Source: CAVVFX01 sp963747535
Lineage (GTDB): Bacteria > Acidobacteriota > Terriglobia > Bryobacterales > Bryobacteraceae
Direction: 5' to 3'
Length of the DNA: 64,000 nt
Assembly (NCBI GenBank): GCA_963747535.1
Contig: CAVVFX010000020.1
Coordinates: forward strand, 914,110-978,109
In this document: positions 35,463 through 45,702 of the stretch, in pieces
Layout of the letters: each line of letters begins with the position of its first letter
Numbering within the stretch: the first letter of the stretch is position 1
Made by a program: the position numbers and the translations under genes
The notes under the pieces: model-generated
The model's input: only the letters and a program-made list of their open reading frames with translations
Databases searched by the model: none
What the model was told of the DNA's origin: nothing

Positions 35463-37084
35463 AAGAATCGTCCTGACCCTGGAGGCGCTTTGGTTGCGGA
35501 CAACAGTTGCGCTAAGTTTATCTGTGGCCGTAAATGCGCGACCGCCGGACTCCTCGGCGGCAGCCCGAAGCAATAAACATTGGAATCGTGATCCACCGCA
35601 AACACGCGCCCGTCGCTCACCGCGAGGCCGCTGAAGTGGACCCAACTCTCCATTGCGCTCCCGCTATTGAAGAGCTCCTTCCCGGTTTTCATGTCGAGCG
35701 CTTTCAGTACTGCCGGATGCGTATTGAGCAGACGCTTGTCCTCTCCGCCCCGCTGAATCGCGTTCTCGCCCGTGGCGACCGCCAACAGCACGCCATTCGC
35801 GATCACGCCCGGGTCGGGAATATCGAAATCTCCGGAGTTCCACGCCGGCTCCAGGACCGGGTTGCCCGTTTTCGCGTCCGCCACGACCTTGAACGCCAGG
35901 AAACTGCCGTGCGGATTCTCGCCGTTGGTAATCGGAAACTTCGGCCCACCCGACGCCACTGGCCCGCCCAGCGGCACGAATAACCACGTCTGCCCGTCTT
36001 CATCGCGAGCCGTCGATAGTCCGCCCCAGATCCCGAGCCCTTCGCAACACACCTGCCGGTCATTGCCGAGGCGCGGCGTCGTGTAGAGCGTGGTCTGATG
36101 ATCCGCGCCGCCCAGCGACTCCGCGTCCATCAAATAGACCACGCCTTCTTTCGATCCATGCGCCACCAGATTCCGATTGCGCCAGCCGAAAAATACCGGA
36201 CTCGCCGCTCCAAGATCGAAATCCTTACGATTGAGAAAAGCCCAATTGGGAGGCAGGAAGTAATCGATCAGCTTCAAGTCCTTGAGCGAAACCGCGACAA
36301 CGCTGTCCGAGTAATCGCCTGCGATGGGATCGAACTTCCCATCGGCTGTCCCGCCATAGACCCGTCCGTTAGTTCCTGCGATCGCCCCGCCGCGCCCCCA
36401 AATGCCGGCGGTGTTGGTATTCGAAAGAAGCATCTGTCGCAGTTCCGGATGATGCAGGTCGCGAATATCGATGGAATAGAAACCCGAGATCCCGTTGCCG
36501 CAGCCCTGCGCGATCACCGTGTAGATCACACCGTTCACCAGGTTCAAACTCCAGTTCTTGGAGAACGGTGCAACAAACGTCACCGGGCCGTAGCGAACCT
36601 TCCCGCTGCCGAGATCGAGTCCGTAGAGCGCCCCATCCGGCGCAATCTCGAAGATCAGGCCGCGTTCCTTATCGATCACCGGGGTCGCAGTGATACCGTT
36701 CGGACAAAGGAACGTCCCCTGATAGCCGCCTTTGCCCGGCAGCACAACCACCTTGAAATAGTGGTTCCAGAGCTCTTCTCCCGTCTCCGCATCGAGCGCG
36801 AAGAGTGTTCCCGTTATTCCCGCCACATACACCACACTACGAATTCCTTTGGCAGTCGAAACTCCGCCCGCGACCACCGGAGCGGTCAGCGCCGACAACC
36901 GGTAGGGTTCATTCTTCAGCCGCGATTTCCACTGCAGCGCCAGGGTTCCGGCGTTGGCCGGGGTGATGGTCGTCTCCTCGAAGGCCCAACTGGTACGCTG
37001 CGGATCGTGGCCGTAGGTTAGCCAGTCGCCCGCCGGCGCGGAAACAGAGCAGAGGAGAAGAATGGATGCAATGCGAGTCATCAT
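35444..37084 (-). CDS. Secreted PQQ-type beta-propeller protein (quinoprotein-like)
   Basis: The 546-residue protein has a signal peptide ending at SAPAGD. The mature part opens WLTYGHDPQRTSW, and contains repeated propeller strands of PQQ type such as GTLFALDAETGEELW, ALYGLDLGSGKVRYG and VLKALDMKTGKELFNSG. Whether PQQ is bound is uncertain, because the Cys-Cys pair and full ligand set of alcohol dehydrogenases are not obvious. It may be a structural propeller rather than a dehydrogenase. It is single on the minus strand and divergent from the next gene. Confidence 0.85.
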   Translation of the reverse strand: MMTRIASILLLCSVSAPAGDWLTYGHDPQRTSWAFEETTITPANAGTLALQWKSRLKNEPYRLSALTAPVVAGGVSTAKGIRSVVYVAGITGTLFALDAETGEELWNHYFKVVVLPGKGGYQGTFLCPNGITATPVIDKERGLIFEIAPDGALYGLDLGSGKVRYGPVTFVAPFSKNWSLNLVNGVIYTVIAQGCGNGISGFYSIDIRDLHHPELRQMLLSNTNTAGIWGRGGAIAGTNGRVYGGTADGKFDPIAGDYSDSVVAVSLKDLKLIDYFLPPNWAFLNRKDFDLGAASPVFFGWRNRNLVAHGSKEGVVYLMDAESLGGADHQTTLYTTPRLGNDRQVCCEGLGIWGGLSTARDEDGQTWLFVPLGGPVASGGPKFPITNGENPHGSFLAFKVVADAKTGNPVLEPAWNSGDFDIPDPGVIANGVLLAVATGENAIQRGGEDKRLLNTHPAVLKALDMKTGKELFNSGSAMESWVHFSGLAVSDGRVFAVDHDSNVYCFGLPPRSPAVAHLRPQINLAQLLSATKAPPGSGRFFSAAPR

Positions 37085-37253
37085 GTCAGGCGACCGAGTA
37101 GTATATCACCGGCGTCGGGCTGGACTGCGGGTCTTAGAATCCACCGCGGTCGTACTGACCCTGTCGCTCGATCGTTGGTCCGCGCATTACGACCGGGAGG
37201 GCGCATAATGTGGAACGTGTGGCAGGCGCGCACGTCTGAACCGGGATAATGAG

Positions 37254-38039
37254 ATGAGGCCGACAGTTGCGACGCTTGCGGTGACGATATGGGTGTGCGG
37301 CGCCTTGGCCCAACCGCGTCCCGAAACCAGGCATGCGTTCGAGCAATACGCAGCCGCGGTAGACGCCCGTATCGAGAAGGACCGCGGGACCTCACGCTTC
37401 TTGCGGCTAGCCGGCGATCCACGCTGGCGGGCCCGCTTGCAAAGCGGAGGCGTGCCGGCGATTGCGGCGAAAGCGCTCGGTATCCAGCCGTCCGTGGCCA
37501 TCCCTGGCGGACAGGTACAGCACTGGGTTGGAGGTGGGTTCATCCCCGGCATGACCATCGCGCGCGCCCTTCCGAAACTGCAGGACTACAACAACCGGAA
37601 ACGCGACATGGCGCCGGCGATTGTGGAATCGCGCATCCTGTCGCACGAAGGGGATCAGTTTCGCGTTTGGTTGCGAATGCAGCAGAAGGACCTGATTGCG
37701 GTCGTCTTCGATATGATTCTGCGGATCACGTACCTGCCGCGGACGAACGGAGAGCTCGAAATCGTATCGCGAACGGAAAGCGTCCGGGAGGTACCCGGCG
37801 TGGACTCGCCCCAGGGCGCCCCGGCCAAGGATCGCGGCCTGCTGTGGGCGCTGGACGACTATTGGCGCTTTGTGGAGCAGGACGGCGGTGTTTACGCTGA
37901 ATTCGAAGCACTGGTGCTGGCGCGACAGACACCGGTCCTGTTGCGGTGGATCGCCGACCCGCTGGTAGCCCGCACCTCACGCCGGACATTAGACGGCACT
38001 CTGGCGGAAACGATCCGCATGGTGCAGCGAGAACGCTGA
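37254..38039 (+). CDS. Secreted SRPBCC-like protein of unknown function
   Basis: The 261-residue protein has a short signal peptide ending at CGALAQ. The central and C-terminal parts (RVWLRMQQKDLIAVVFDM, LDDYWRFVEQDGGVYAEFEAL, LRWIADPLVARTSRRTLDGTL) resemble acidobacterial SRPBCC/START-like proteins, a cavity fold that holds hydrophobic ligands. No catalytic residues can be named. Its 3' end overlaps part of a decayed surface-protein gene on the minus strand. Confidence 0.7.
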   Translation: MRPTVATLAVTIWVCGALAQPRPETRHAFEQYAAAVDARIEKDRGTSRFLRLAGDPRWRARLQSGGVPAIAAKALGIQPSVAIPGGQVQHWVGGGFIPGMTIARALPKLQDYNNRKRDMAPAIVESRILSHEGDQFRVWLRMQQKDLIAVVFDMILRITYLPRTNGELEIVSRTESVREVPGVDSPQGAPAKDRGLLWALDDYWRFVEQDGGVYAEFEALVLARQTPVLLRWIADPLVARTSRRTLDGTLAETIRMVQRER

Positions 38040-38058
38040 GAGACGAATCGTGATCGCT

Positions 38059-38116
38059 AGGCGGCAGGGTAGCTTGAGCTGGACATAGCGCAATAGCAAC
38101 ACCTTTTCAAACCTAT
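38059..38116 (+). repeat. Direct repeat copy 1 bounding the surface-protein island
   Basis: Two blocks here, 38059-38094 and 38096-38116, recur in the same order and orientation at 47808-47844 and 47896-47918. The later copy has about 50 extra bases between the blocks. Both lie outside the duplicated module genes, one at each edge. Confidence 0.65.
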
Positions 38117-38149
38117 GGATCGGTGCGCGGCTTAGGCCTCTGAGTAAAG

Positions 38150-39048
38150 TCGCACTGGAAAACGAGGTCGAACTGCGCGTGTCCAGCTGGATTGCTTCCG
38201 AGCACGGCGCAAGCCTGGGCTGACCCCAAACCAACTGCACCGCCCAGCGCGTCGAGGGCAGAACACTATTTGAGGGGTTTCCTAGCGAGGGTGTCGTCGT
38301 CAGAATCAGGGTAGGCTGCCCGATGGATACCGCAATCGTGCCCAGGTATTCGAGCGGCGACAGGACGCCATTGCTGTCATAAGTATCCTCCGTGATTATG
38401 TAGGTGAATGGGTACTGTACGGACGGGCGATGGGAAACGTGAACTGGCGCCGTTTGAATTGGCGGACACGGTGGTAGTCCAGCCGATAGCACTCGCGCCG
38501 GTCACCTAGCACTCGCCCGTGGAGTTCGTGATCGCCGAGGTGCTGCCTGAAGGAACCGGCATTTCTTGCCCGGAGTCGGTCATAGAGAGTTGGCTTGGGC
38601 TTACCATGAAGTTGATGGGACATTGATGGAAACTGCCGTTGGATCCGTAGGCTTGCAGGTAAATGTCTCCTCCGGCGATTGTGCCGCCACTTTGCGGCAG
38701 CACGTTGACGGTAAATGTTGGGTCTTGCGCGATGTTGGTCGCGGCGGAGGTCGTCAACGGGCTGCCAGGCTTAAAGATCGGGTTGACTGAGGCGACAAAG
38801 GAGGATCCGGTGAGCGCCTGGAAGCCGGGATTTAGCGTGATCGTGCTGCCGGCCTGAAGCGTCACGCGGGCACCGCTGTCGATGACGAACGAATTAGCAG
38901 TTATGGAATTGTTTGCCTGGTATGAATAGCCGCCGGACGTGATGGTCGTGTTTGGGAGCGTTACATTGCTCACATCCTGGGCGAGCAAGGGTGCGCACAG
39001 CAAAGTGGCAATGGTTGCGCATGATATTGCCCGTGCGGTGGTCTTCAT
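38150..39048 (-). pseudogene. Truncated, frameshifted secreted stack-domain protein (module A)
   Basis: From ATG 39048 the protein has a signal peptide ending near PLLAQ and a stack-like domain with ITLNPGF. It matches the N-terminal region of the longer protein at 42636-45579, which has ITLKPGF and the same following beta-sandwich (QCPINFMV here, QCPVEFVI there). The frame stops at 38506. Homology seems to continue in another frame (YIITEDTYDSNGVLSPLEY), so a nonsense or frameshift lesion is likely, and the gene ends before the direct repeat at 38116. The Ig and peptidase domains are missing. Confidence 0.65.
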
Positions 39049-39092
39049 TCTATTCTGGCCTTGCGTCTCTGTCATCCTGTTCTACGCAATAG

Positions 39093-39845
39093 TTAATTCA
39101 GCTTTCCCGTAACGTTGAATGTGAATTGCAGGGCGGCGGCGCTTGACGAGATCTGCAGTGGTTGAGTATGGCCGCTATTCGGCGCGGCTGCGCCGGTGGA
39201 ATCCGTTAAAGAAAACTGCTGGCTGCGGACAATGAAGGTGTGCGTGGCGTTGAAGGGAAGCGTAAGCTCCTGGGTTCGCCCGCCCGAGTCGGTTGATACG
39301 ATGGGGGCATAGTAGTAGAAATGGTTCGAGCCGAGAGCGAGCACTTCGACGTCATGCGCAATCGCTCCGGGAGGCGTTGCGAGCAGCTTTGAAACGTCAT
39401 TAATGCGAACTTGCACGACCGCTCCTTTAGTCATCACCACGGTTTGCCCGGTCAGATTCAGGCCCGCGACCAGGTTGATCACCGGCACGTTCGCAGACGA
39501 GCGGCAAGGATCCAGCCAACCAGGGGTAGCTATCACGGCGCATAGAACGTAAGTTCCCGAAGGAAGATTCGTGATCGTGAACGCATTTCCCGGGCTTGCC
39601 GTGACGCCATTCGCAACTTTGGTAATTAACGTCGGTGGTGCATTGACGTTTCCGACGGTGACTTTGACACCTGCATAGACGCGCGCTCCCGAAAGGGATG
39701 TCCCGTCCGATCCGACGACAGTGCCTTGGATGGAGCCGTTCTTGACAGGGGAAGGAGAGGTTTGAGCAAACCCCGCTGCGACCCCGATGGCCGCAACAAC
39801 AGCGCTGCAGCCAATCCATCTTCGGTTATACCGCTGCGTCTTCAT
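39093..39845 (-). CDS. Secreted carboxypeptidase-regulatory-domain protein (module A)
   Basis: ATG 39845 gives 250 residues with a signal peptide ending at GFAQ. A carboxypeptidase-regulatory-like beta-sandwich follows: GSIQGTVVGSDGTSLSGARV through LPSGTYVLCAV. A second beta-domain contains MTKGAVVQVRIND and FIVRSQQFSLTDSTG. The paralogue at 45703-46464 shares these motifs and a GWLDPC stretch. Both sit in the same position of a repeated three-gene module, between a fibre-like gene and a stack-domain gene. It probably helps anchor or assemble the surface protein. No catalytic site is seen. Confidence 0.8.
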   Translation of the reverse strand: MKTQRYNRRWIGCSAVVAAIGVAAGFAQTSPSPVKNGSIQGTVVGSDGTSLSGARVYAGVKVTVGNVNAPPTLITKVANGVTASPGNAFTITNLPSGTYVLCAVIATPGWLDPCRSSANVPVINLVAGLNLTGQTVVMTKGAVVQVRINDVSKLLATPPGAIAHDVEVLALGSNHFYYYAPIVSTDSGGRTQELTLPFNATHTFIVRSQQFSLTDSTGAAAPNSGHTQPLQISSSAAALQFTFNVTGKLN

Positions 39846-39891
39846 TGCCCGATACCTCCTCGCGGCATTCGGCCTAACTCTGTTGGTTGAT

Positions 39892-40452
39892 TCACTTGTT
39901 TGCTGTGCTTCCATTTGCCGCGGCTACTTGCTCCAGACGTTCCTGAAGACTCTTGACTTGCTCTTGCAGGCCACTATTCTGCTGCTCCAGGCGGTTGTTG
40001 TGCTCCTCCGCCTGGATCATGTGCAAGGTGAGCTCTTCGATCTTGCCGAGGAGCTTCGCCTGCATCTCACCGATGTTCAGCCCCTTTTCCTTGACCTCGG
40101 CTGTCGACGGGATGTCGGGCAGGTGATGGTGTTCTTCGACGAACTGTTTCACCTCGGAAAGCGGCTGAAGGTGATAAGTGGGCTCGAAGACGTAGTCGGG
40201 CACGCTGGCTTCGACTTTTATCTGTTGAGCGGCGATTGTGCCCGCAACATCGAGCATGTCGGTTGGCGACGTAGTGCCGATGCCGACGGACCCTGATGTG
40301 ATACACTCCCCGCTGCCGCATGGAGCCCATTGAGCTCGCGCCGGGAGCGGCCCCAACACCATCAGAATTGCCGCCAAGCCGATGATCAAAGCTCCCACGC
40401 GACCCCTGAGCTTCGGCCATTCACGAACTAAAACATTACTCACCTGTTTCAT
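39892..40452 (-). CDS. Secreted fibre-like protein with C-terminal coiled coil (module A)
   Basis: ATG 40452 follows AGGA at good spacing; 186 residues with a signal peptide ending at ARAQ. SVGIGTTSPTDMLDVAG is the repeat core seen in tail-fibre and trimeric surface proteins. Then DYVFEPTYHLQPLSEV and HHHLPDIPSTAEVKEKG, typical of a trimeric chaperone-like end, then a coiled coil to the C-terminus. It should form a trimeric stalk on the surface. The counterpart in module B (46461-47469) is longer but frameshifted. Confidence 0.8.
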   Translation of the reverse strand: MKQVSNVLVREWPKLRGRVGALIIGLAAILMVLGPLPARAQWAPCGSGECITSGSVGIGTTSPTDMLDVAGTIAAQQIKVEASVPDYVFEPTYHLQPLSEVKQFVEEHHHLPDIPSTAEVKEKGLNIGEMQAKLLGKIEELTLHMIQAEEHNNRLEQQNSGLQEQVKSLQERLEQVAAANGSTANK

Positions 40453-40583
40453 GCTGTTTTTCCTCTTTCGACTTTGCAGCGATTTTGCTGGGATCCACGC
40501 CGGCACGGAACGTAAGCCAATGACGCAGAAATAAACCCGGTAACCTGACCCGACGCCGGCAACCGCCGGCGCAGGAGATTGAA

Positions 40584-41087
40584 ATGGTTACCCATGGTTC
40601 CGCCCCGTCGAACACCAAACTGGAACAGAGACTGAAATCGTTCGCCGAGTACCTTTGCGCCCGCCGGGGTTTGACGGAATGTACGATTGCCGGATATGTC
40701 AGCGCGATCCGGCGGCTTTCCGCGACGGTCGGATTGAATCCCGACCATCATGACTTGGATTCGCTGATCGTAAGCATGCGCACGTCTGGCGCATCCTACA
40801 GCCACGTGGTCAATACGTCGCTCGCGCTTGAGCGCTACACCGAGTTCATCGGCCATCCGATTCATCTCGGCCGCCCCAAGAAACCGAAGCGGTTCATCCG
40901 CAGCACGCTCAGCGAGGCCGAAATCACCCTCATGATTGCGGCTTGTCGCAACATTCGCGAGAAGACCCTCTTGTCGCTCCTCGCGTATTCCGGCTTGCGC
41001 AACAAGGAGCTTTGCAATCTGAAAATCGGCGCCTCCGCGCTTGGCTTTCGGCCGAATGCCATTGCTGAGAATCTCAGTCTTACTTAG
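40584..41087 (+). pseudogene. Truncated tyrosine recombinase (N-terminal part)
   Basis: ATG 40584 has AGGAG upstream. The 167-residue frame begins with a core-binding (SAM-like) domain, FAEYLCARRGLTECTIAGYV, and enters the catalytic domain up to LLAYSGLRNKELCNLKI, which includes the first catalytic Arg. After about 41024 the sequence is unrelated; HxxR and the Tyr are absent. So it is a cut-off XerC/D-type integrase. It lies between the two modules of the surface-protein island. The 3' end overlaps the DsbA-like gene by 8 bp. Confidence 0.75.
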
Positions 41088-41805
41088 CGGCGTCTTGGAG
41101 TTTTTTCTCAAAAACGGCAAGCGGAAGGGCGCCCACCACGATCTCGCCGGCCACGCCGTTCGCCGTGCTCTTTCCGATGACAAACGACGGCGTTCCGCGG
41201 ACACCTTGCGCTTGGGCTGCGGCGACGCCTCGTTGGATCGCGTCTTTAAACTTTCCGCTCTCGACACACTGACTGAACGCGTTCAAATCCATACCGAGCT
41301 TGGCCGCGTTGCCGATCAGATTCGTCATTTCGAGGAACTCGGGAGTAACCGCCATCCGTCCATGCATTTGCCAGAATTGGCCCTGCTCTCCAGCGCATTG
41401 GGCTGCTTGAGCCGCAAGAAGCGAATTCTTGTGCTTGTCGATCAGCGGAAGGTTCATCACGTAAAATCTGACCTTGCCGGAGTCGATGTAGGCCTTCTTC
41501 AGGTCTGGGAAGGTCTCCTTGTAAAATCGCTGGCAATACGGGCATTGGTAGTCAGCGAACTCCACAATCGTCAATGGCGCATCCTTGGAACCGAGGAGCG
41601 GCGCATCGCCGACCTCTAATCTCGCCGACGTCGGCTGCAATTGAGCTGGGGGTATCGGCCTGTTCTCGATTAGTTTTCGAAGCTCGCGGAGTTCTGCGAG
41701 GACTTCATCCATCTGTTTGCATGCGACCGCGTCTTGTCCGCTCATGGGCGAGGCGGATAACACCGCGACGGCCACCAAGATGGTTGTGGTCAGGTCATTC
41801 GGCAT
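41080..41805 (-). CDS. DsbA-like thiol oxidoreductase
   Basis: The 241-residue protein has a signal peptide ending near PMSGQ. The thioredoxin-like core has VEFADYQCPYCQRF with the CPYC active site at 88-91, the cis-Pro in RGTPSFVIG, and a helical insertion typical of DsbA/DsbG-like proteins. It should oxidise or isomerise disulfides in exported proteins. The neighbouring surface proteins contain pairs of Cys (for example SCTTPCYF), so they may be its clients. It is downstream of the 256-residue secreted protein gene. Confidence 0.88.
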   Translation of the reverse strand: MPNDLTTTILVAVAVLSASPMSGQDAVACKQMDEVLAELRELRKLIENRPIPPAQLQPTSARLEVGDAPLLGSKDAPLTIVEFADYQCPYCQRFYKETFPDLKKAYIDSGKVRFYVMNLPLIDKHKNSLLAAQAAQCAGEQGQFWQMHGRMAVTPEFLEMTNLIGNAAKLGMDLNAFSQCVESGKFKDAIQRGVAAAQAQGVRGTPSFVIGKSTANGVAGEIVVGALPLAVFEKKLQDAAK

Positions 41806-41841
41806 TGTTTGGCTCCGGCCAGCGTAGACCCCTAAAGGCGT

Positions 41842-42612
41842 TTAGTTAGCGCTCGAACCACTTTTGTGCGAAGGGTCAAAGAGCCCGCCAGGGGGTGGCG
41901 GGACCGGCTTTACGCCCCTCGGATACGGCGGCGTTGGTGGGAATAGAGTGTTCACTCGGTTCGTAACCGTGGTGATGAACGAAGTCACCTCATTGCCGTC
42001 GTATTGGTGTGAGGTAGGGGTTGCTCCCAGCGCGAATTGTATGGTCCCGGTAGCGCTTACGAGTGCCTTGCCGTTCCCGTTTCCTACCGAGAAATATCGA
42101 GCGGCCACTGACGCGTCTGGGAGTATTCCGGCACCGTTCGGCACGACCGTGCGCTGATCCCGATCGAGGAACAGTATATATCGCTGCCCTAGTTGGACTA
42201 ACGGGTCGCCTGCTACCGAGACATTCCACTTTCCCTGCGTACCGCCGGTTTGCACCAGAAGGACCTGGCCTGGCGTAGTGGACTTCCCTTGGATAACTTG
42301 ACGGATGGAGATGAGAGAGTCCGTCTCCACGTGTCCGGGCACGTCCGGGTTCCCTATTATGGCCGGCAAAACTGAGACGACAGTGCCATCGACGATCAGG
42401 TCCGACATCCTGATGAGTTGGTCGAACGATGTGACCGGCTCGGCTAGGTGCGGTTGAACCACAAAATTGCCAGCCGGAGGCGAGAAGCGTTGGCTGGGGC
42501 TGTTTGCGCTGGGATAGCTCGGGGTCGCACTACCCTGGGCGCGGAGCGGGGGACCGACGGCAGCTAGCAGCCACACGGCCGTAGCGGTTGCAATCTGCGA
42601 GGTAATATTCAT
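41842..42612 (-). CDS. Secreted protein of unknown function
   Basis: ATG 42612 follows GGAG at good spacing; 256 residues with a signal peptide ending near PPLRAQ. The mature part has a Pro/Ser-rich stretch, then a beta-rich domain with SFDQLIRMSDLIVDGTVVSV and GQRYILFLDRDQ, resembling acidobacterial secreted proteins of unknown role. It lies 24 bp after the metallopeptidase gene and 36 bp before the DsbA-like gene, so all three may share a transcript. No catalytic site is seen. Confidence 0.78.
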   Translation of the reverse strand: MNITSQIATATAVWLLAAVGPPLRAQGSATPSYPSANSPSQRFSPPAGNFVVQPHLAEPVTSFDQLIRMSDLIVDGTVVSVLPAIIGNPDVPGHVETDSLISIRQVIQGKSTTPGQVLLVQTGGTQGKWNVSVAGDPLVQLGQRYILFLDRDQRTVVPNGAGILPDASVAARYFSVGNGNGKALVSATGTIQFALGATPTSHQYDGNEVTSFITTVTNRVNTLFPPTPPYPRGVKPVPPPPGGLFDPSHKSGSSAN

Positions 42613-42635
42613 GTATAGTTCTCCGTTGTAGTGCT

Positions 42636-45579
42636 TTATTGACATGCGTTTTGGGGAGCTTGGGCGCAGTACTCCGGGTAGTACGGGTAGCAATTTGACG
42701 CGGGCGGTGCGTTAGCATAGATCGAGTTGGTCAGTACGCTCCCGTCGCAGGACGTGTTCGGCGCCAAAACATCGCAGCCGAAAAGAACACTGGCTGAGCC
42801 GTACATGATGCTCTGCACCTCTGAGCAGATCCCGTTGATGGGGTTGATGTCGCCTAGCCCCAGGGCCGTGACCCAGCTCGTGGGCGACCGCGGTTGCTTC
42901 GATGTTCGCTTGTGTTGTGCCCAATGCCGTCGCCGAGGTCTGGGCATTGCTTGAGTAGATCGCGACGTTGGCGAGCCAGATCCCTGCGGCATTGAAGCAG
43001 CTCCCGGTGCACACGTCAATGTAGTCATAGCAGGGGCTACACGCGTTGGCGTCGATGGTGGTGTTGCCGACGCTCGTGACGCCCCCAGGAGGAACGTCTT
43101 CGTAGACATAGACCGCCGGGTAGTAGCCGGTGCCGAGCGTCACCTTACCCTGGACGGAGTTCCAACCCTTGGCCGCTGCGTCGACCGTCGACTCGGAAAT
43201 GATGGTCGTTTGGGAATAGTATGGCACCGGGCTGAAATCCCAGTGTTCACCGCCGGGACCGTTCCCCGGGCATATGGAGGGGACTGTCGACTGGGCCGCA
43301 CAGTAGCTCGCAGTGTAATTAGGATAAACGGTGAACTTGGGCAGAGTCGGCGCATAGGGCGTTGCGCTATTTCTCGGCGCGATCGGGACAGCCGTTCCGT
43401 CGACGTACCAGAATTCGGTCCAATCTTGGACCGTTGCCGGGGACATGTAGTACAGCAATGAGTTCCAGTTTCCGTTGATGTCGGTTTGGCCGTAGTTTTC
43501 AAGCTGGCAGACGGGGGCGTTGCCGTCGCACCCCGAGACGGGCGGGTTGCTGCCCGGGACGGAGCAAGGGCATAGGTCGACCTCGCCGTTGGGAGCGGCG
43601 TTGTAGATGCTCACTTGGGCGTAGTCGTTGGGTTCGAGGGCAGTGAAGGGATGAGACGCGTTGATCAACGCGACGGTTCCTGGGCCGTCGCTGGGGAACG
43701 TCGCCGTCACGGATTCTGGCCCGCTCATCATTAACGACTGCGGTGTGGTCGTTCCGGTCAAGGCACCGACGAATCCAGCAAATTGGAATCCGTTGTATGC
43801 CAGAGCGCTGATGGTCACGTTTGTGCCAGCATTATACCAGTAACTGCCCGCCGACGGTGTGATGGTTCCCTCGCTCGCGGGGCTCGCGTAGGTGGTCAGT
43901 TGGTATTGCGTGTAGAAGTCGACCGTGTAGGTGGCTGAGCTAGCACCGGCCGTGAAGGAGTACGTCTGTGAGCTGGTCTGTCCACTGGGGCCGCTCCAGT
44001 TCTCGAAGATATATCGGGTCCCTGTCGTCCACGACTGCGGGCTCGTTGTGTTTAAGGTGTGTTGCGTGTTTGCGCCCCATTGGAAGTAGCACGGGGTAGT
44101 ACAGGAGGTTCCGTCGACAATGACTGCCGCGCCCGGGACGTTGGAGGTGATGGTCTGCGTGACGGACGACGAAACGTCGACACCGAATGCGAATGTTTGC
44201 TGCAGCGAGCCGCTGGTCGCTGTGCCATATACATAATAGATGCCTGGGGTCGCATAACCCGAGAGCGCCTCGACCTGCCCCGAGACAGTTACGATTCCGG
44301 TGACCGGGTCTGGCGTCCAGGACGATGGATTATAAGTGACATAGAGTTGATTGGGGTTCGCCTCTTTCTGCCCGGTCTCGGTCTCGATATAGGCTATCGA
44401 GACCGAGACCGGCGAGCGGAAACCGTACAAACCTGTAATAGTCTGCGTAAAACCGACAAAAGTCGAGTTATTAGTTAGAAATATCTCCGAGGGCTGCGTA
44501 ATGCTAAAGTACGGTGGTGGAGTGACAACGACCGTCAGAGAGCTTGTCTGGGTTATCGTCCCGACCAGCCCGGCAGCGGTTGCTGTGATGATGATCGGGT
44601 AGCTCGCGGCCGTTGTACCTTGGGCAGCGGTAACGATAAACGTTGTCGGGGTCGATCCCGACACCCAGAGCGTCCCGGGTGAGATCGAGAGTCCAGGTGG
44701 CAGGGCACCCCCATTATACGTGTAGCTAATAGAAACCTGTCCGGTGAATCCGTTTGCTGGTTGAAAGGTCTGGCTATAGCTGCCTTGCGCTCCGGTCGGG
44801 GTAGCCGTCACGGGAGAACTCGATGGCGCAGTCATGGTGAAATTCCAAGGCTGGTCAACGGTCCATGTGCCGGCAGAATAAACTGGCGATTCCGTTCCGT
44901 CAGGATTGACGGTCGCTGTCGTAACCGCATAGGTTTCAGAACGCAGGGTGAGGCTAAGCGTAAGGGTAACCACCTCAGATCCAATACTGGTGGACGATGC
45001 GCTGGTGTTAATTGTGCAAGTGCCGTCGGAGGTGGTCCCGGTGTCGGTGAGGCTCAGATTCACCGTTTGCCCCGGGCCGATCACAAATTCGACTGGACAT
45101 TGATAGCCGGAGCCGTCGGTCGCCTGAAGAGTGACGTATCCACCCGCCATAGGTTGTCCGACGGGGTTCGTTAGAAGGGTGAAGGTTGCCGACGCGGGTA
45201 CGTTGACCTGCTGCGTAACATTGACCTGCGGCGGTGGTGTAACGGACGCTGCCGTGGGTCCGATGAGCGCCCGGAATGTAGGAGTACCCGTCGGTGTCCC
45301 CGTGCCGCCCACAGCGGTGAAGCCAGGTTTGAGTGTGATCGCCGTGCTTGTATTCAGATCCTGGACCATTACGCTGGCCGTGCCACCAACGATGAAACTC
45401 GTTCCTGTGCTCGTTGGACCAGTAGTCTGGTATTTCTGCGAGCCTGACGTCATGTTGATGTTGGGCAATGTTTGCGCAACCGCGCACGCTCCGGCCGCGA
45501 TCAGCAAGGCCCAAGTCCTAACGTACGCCGCTCCGTGTCCGCCGCAACGGTCGGCCTCTCGAATCGCACTCGTATGCAC
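42636..45579 (-). pseudogene. Secreted stack/Ig-domain metallopeptidase, frameshifted inside its zinc site (module B)
   Basis: GTG 45579 has GGAGGA at 45588-45593 upstream and leads into a signal peptide ending at CAVAQ. Domains: a stack-like domain with ITLKPGF, several Ig-like domains, a PEGA-like unit, an InlB-like repeat, then a metallopeptidase region. The frame reads AVAHELGHG and then changes: the next codons give nonsense in frame. A neighbouring frame continues LGLGDINPINGICSEVQSIMY to a stop at 42636. Removing one G near 42870 restores HELGHALGLGD, a HExxHxxGxxD metzincin motif. The stray base could also be a sequencing error; if so the gene is intact. Confidence 0.75.
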
Positions 45580-45702
45580 GGTCGTTTCCTCCACAGCCTC
45601 TTCATTGGCGGGACGCGTCCAGCCTGCTGCCATGATTTGGGCGCGACCACTCGGCTGATCCCATTCAGGTTTGCGTCTTTGCGTCATGCCCCTCATAGCC
45701 TC

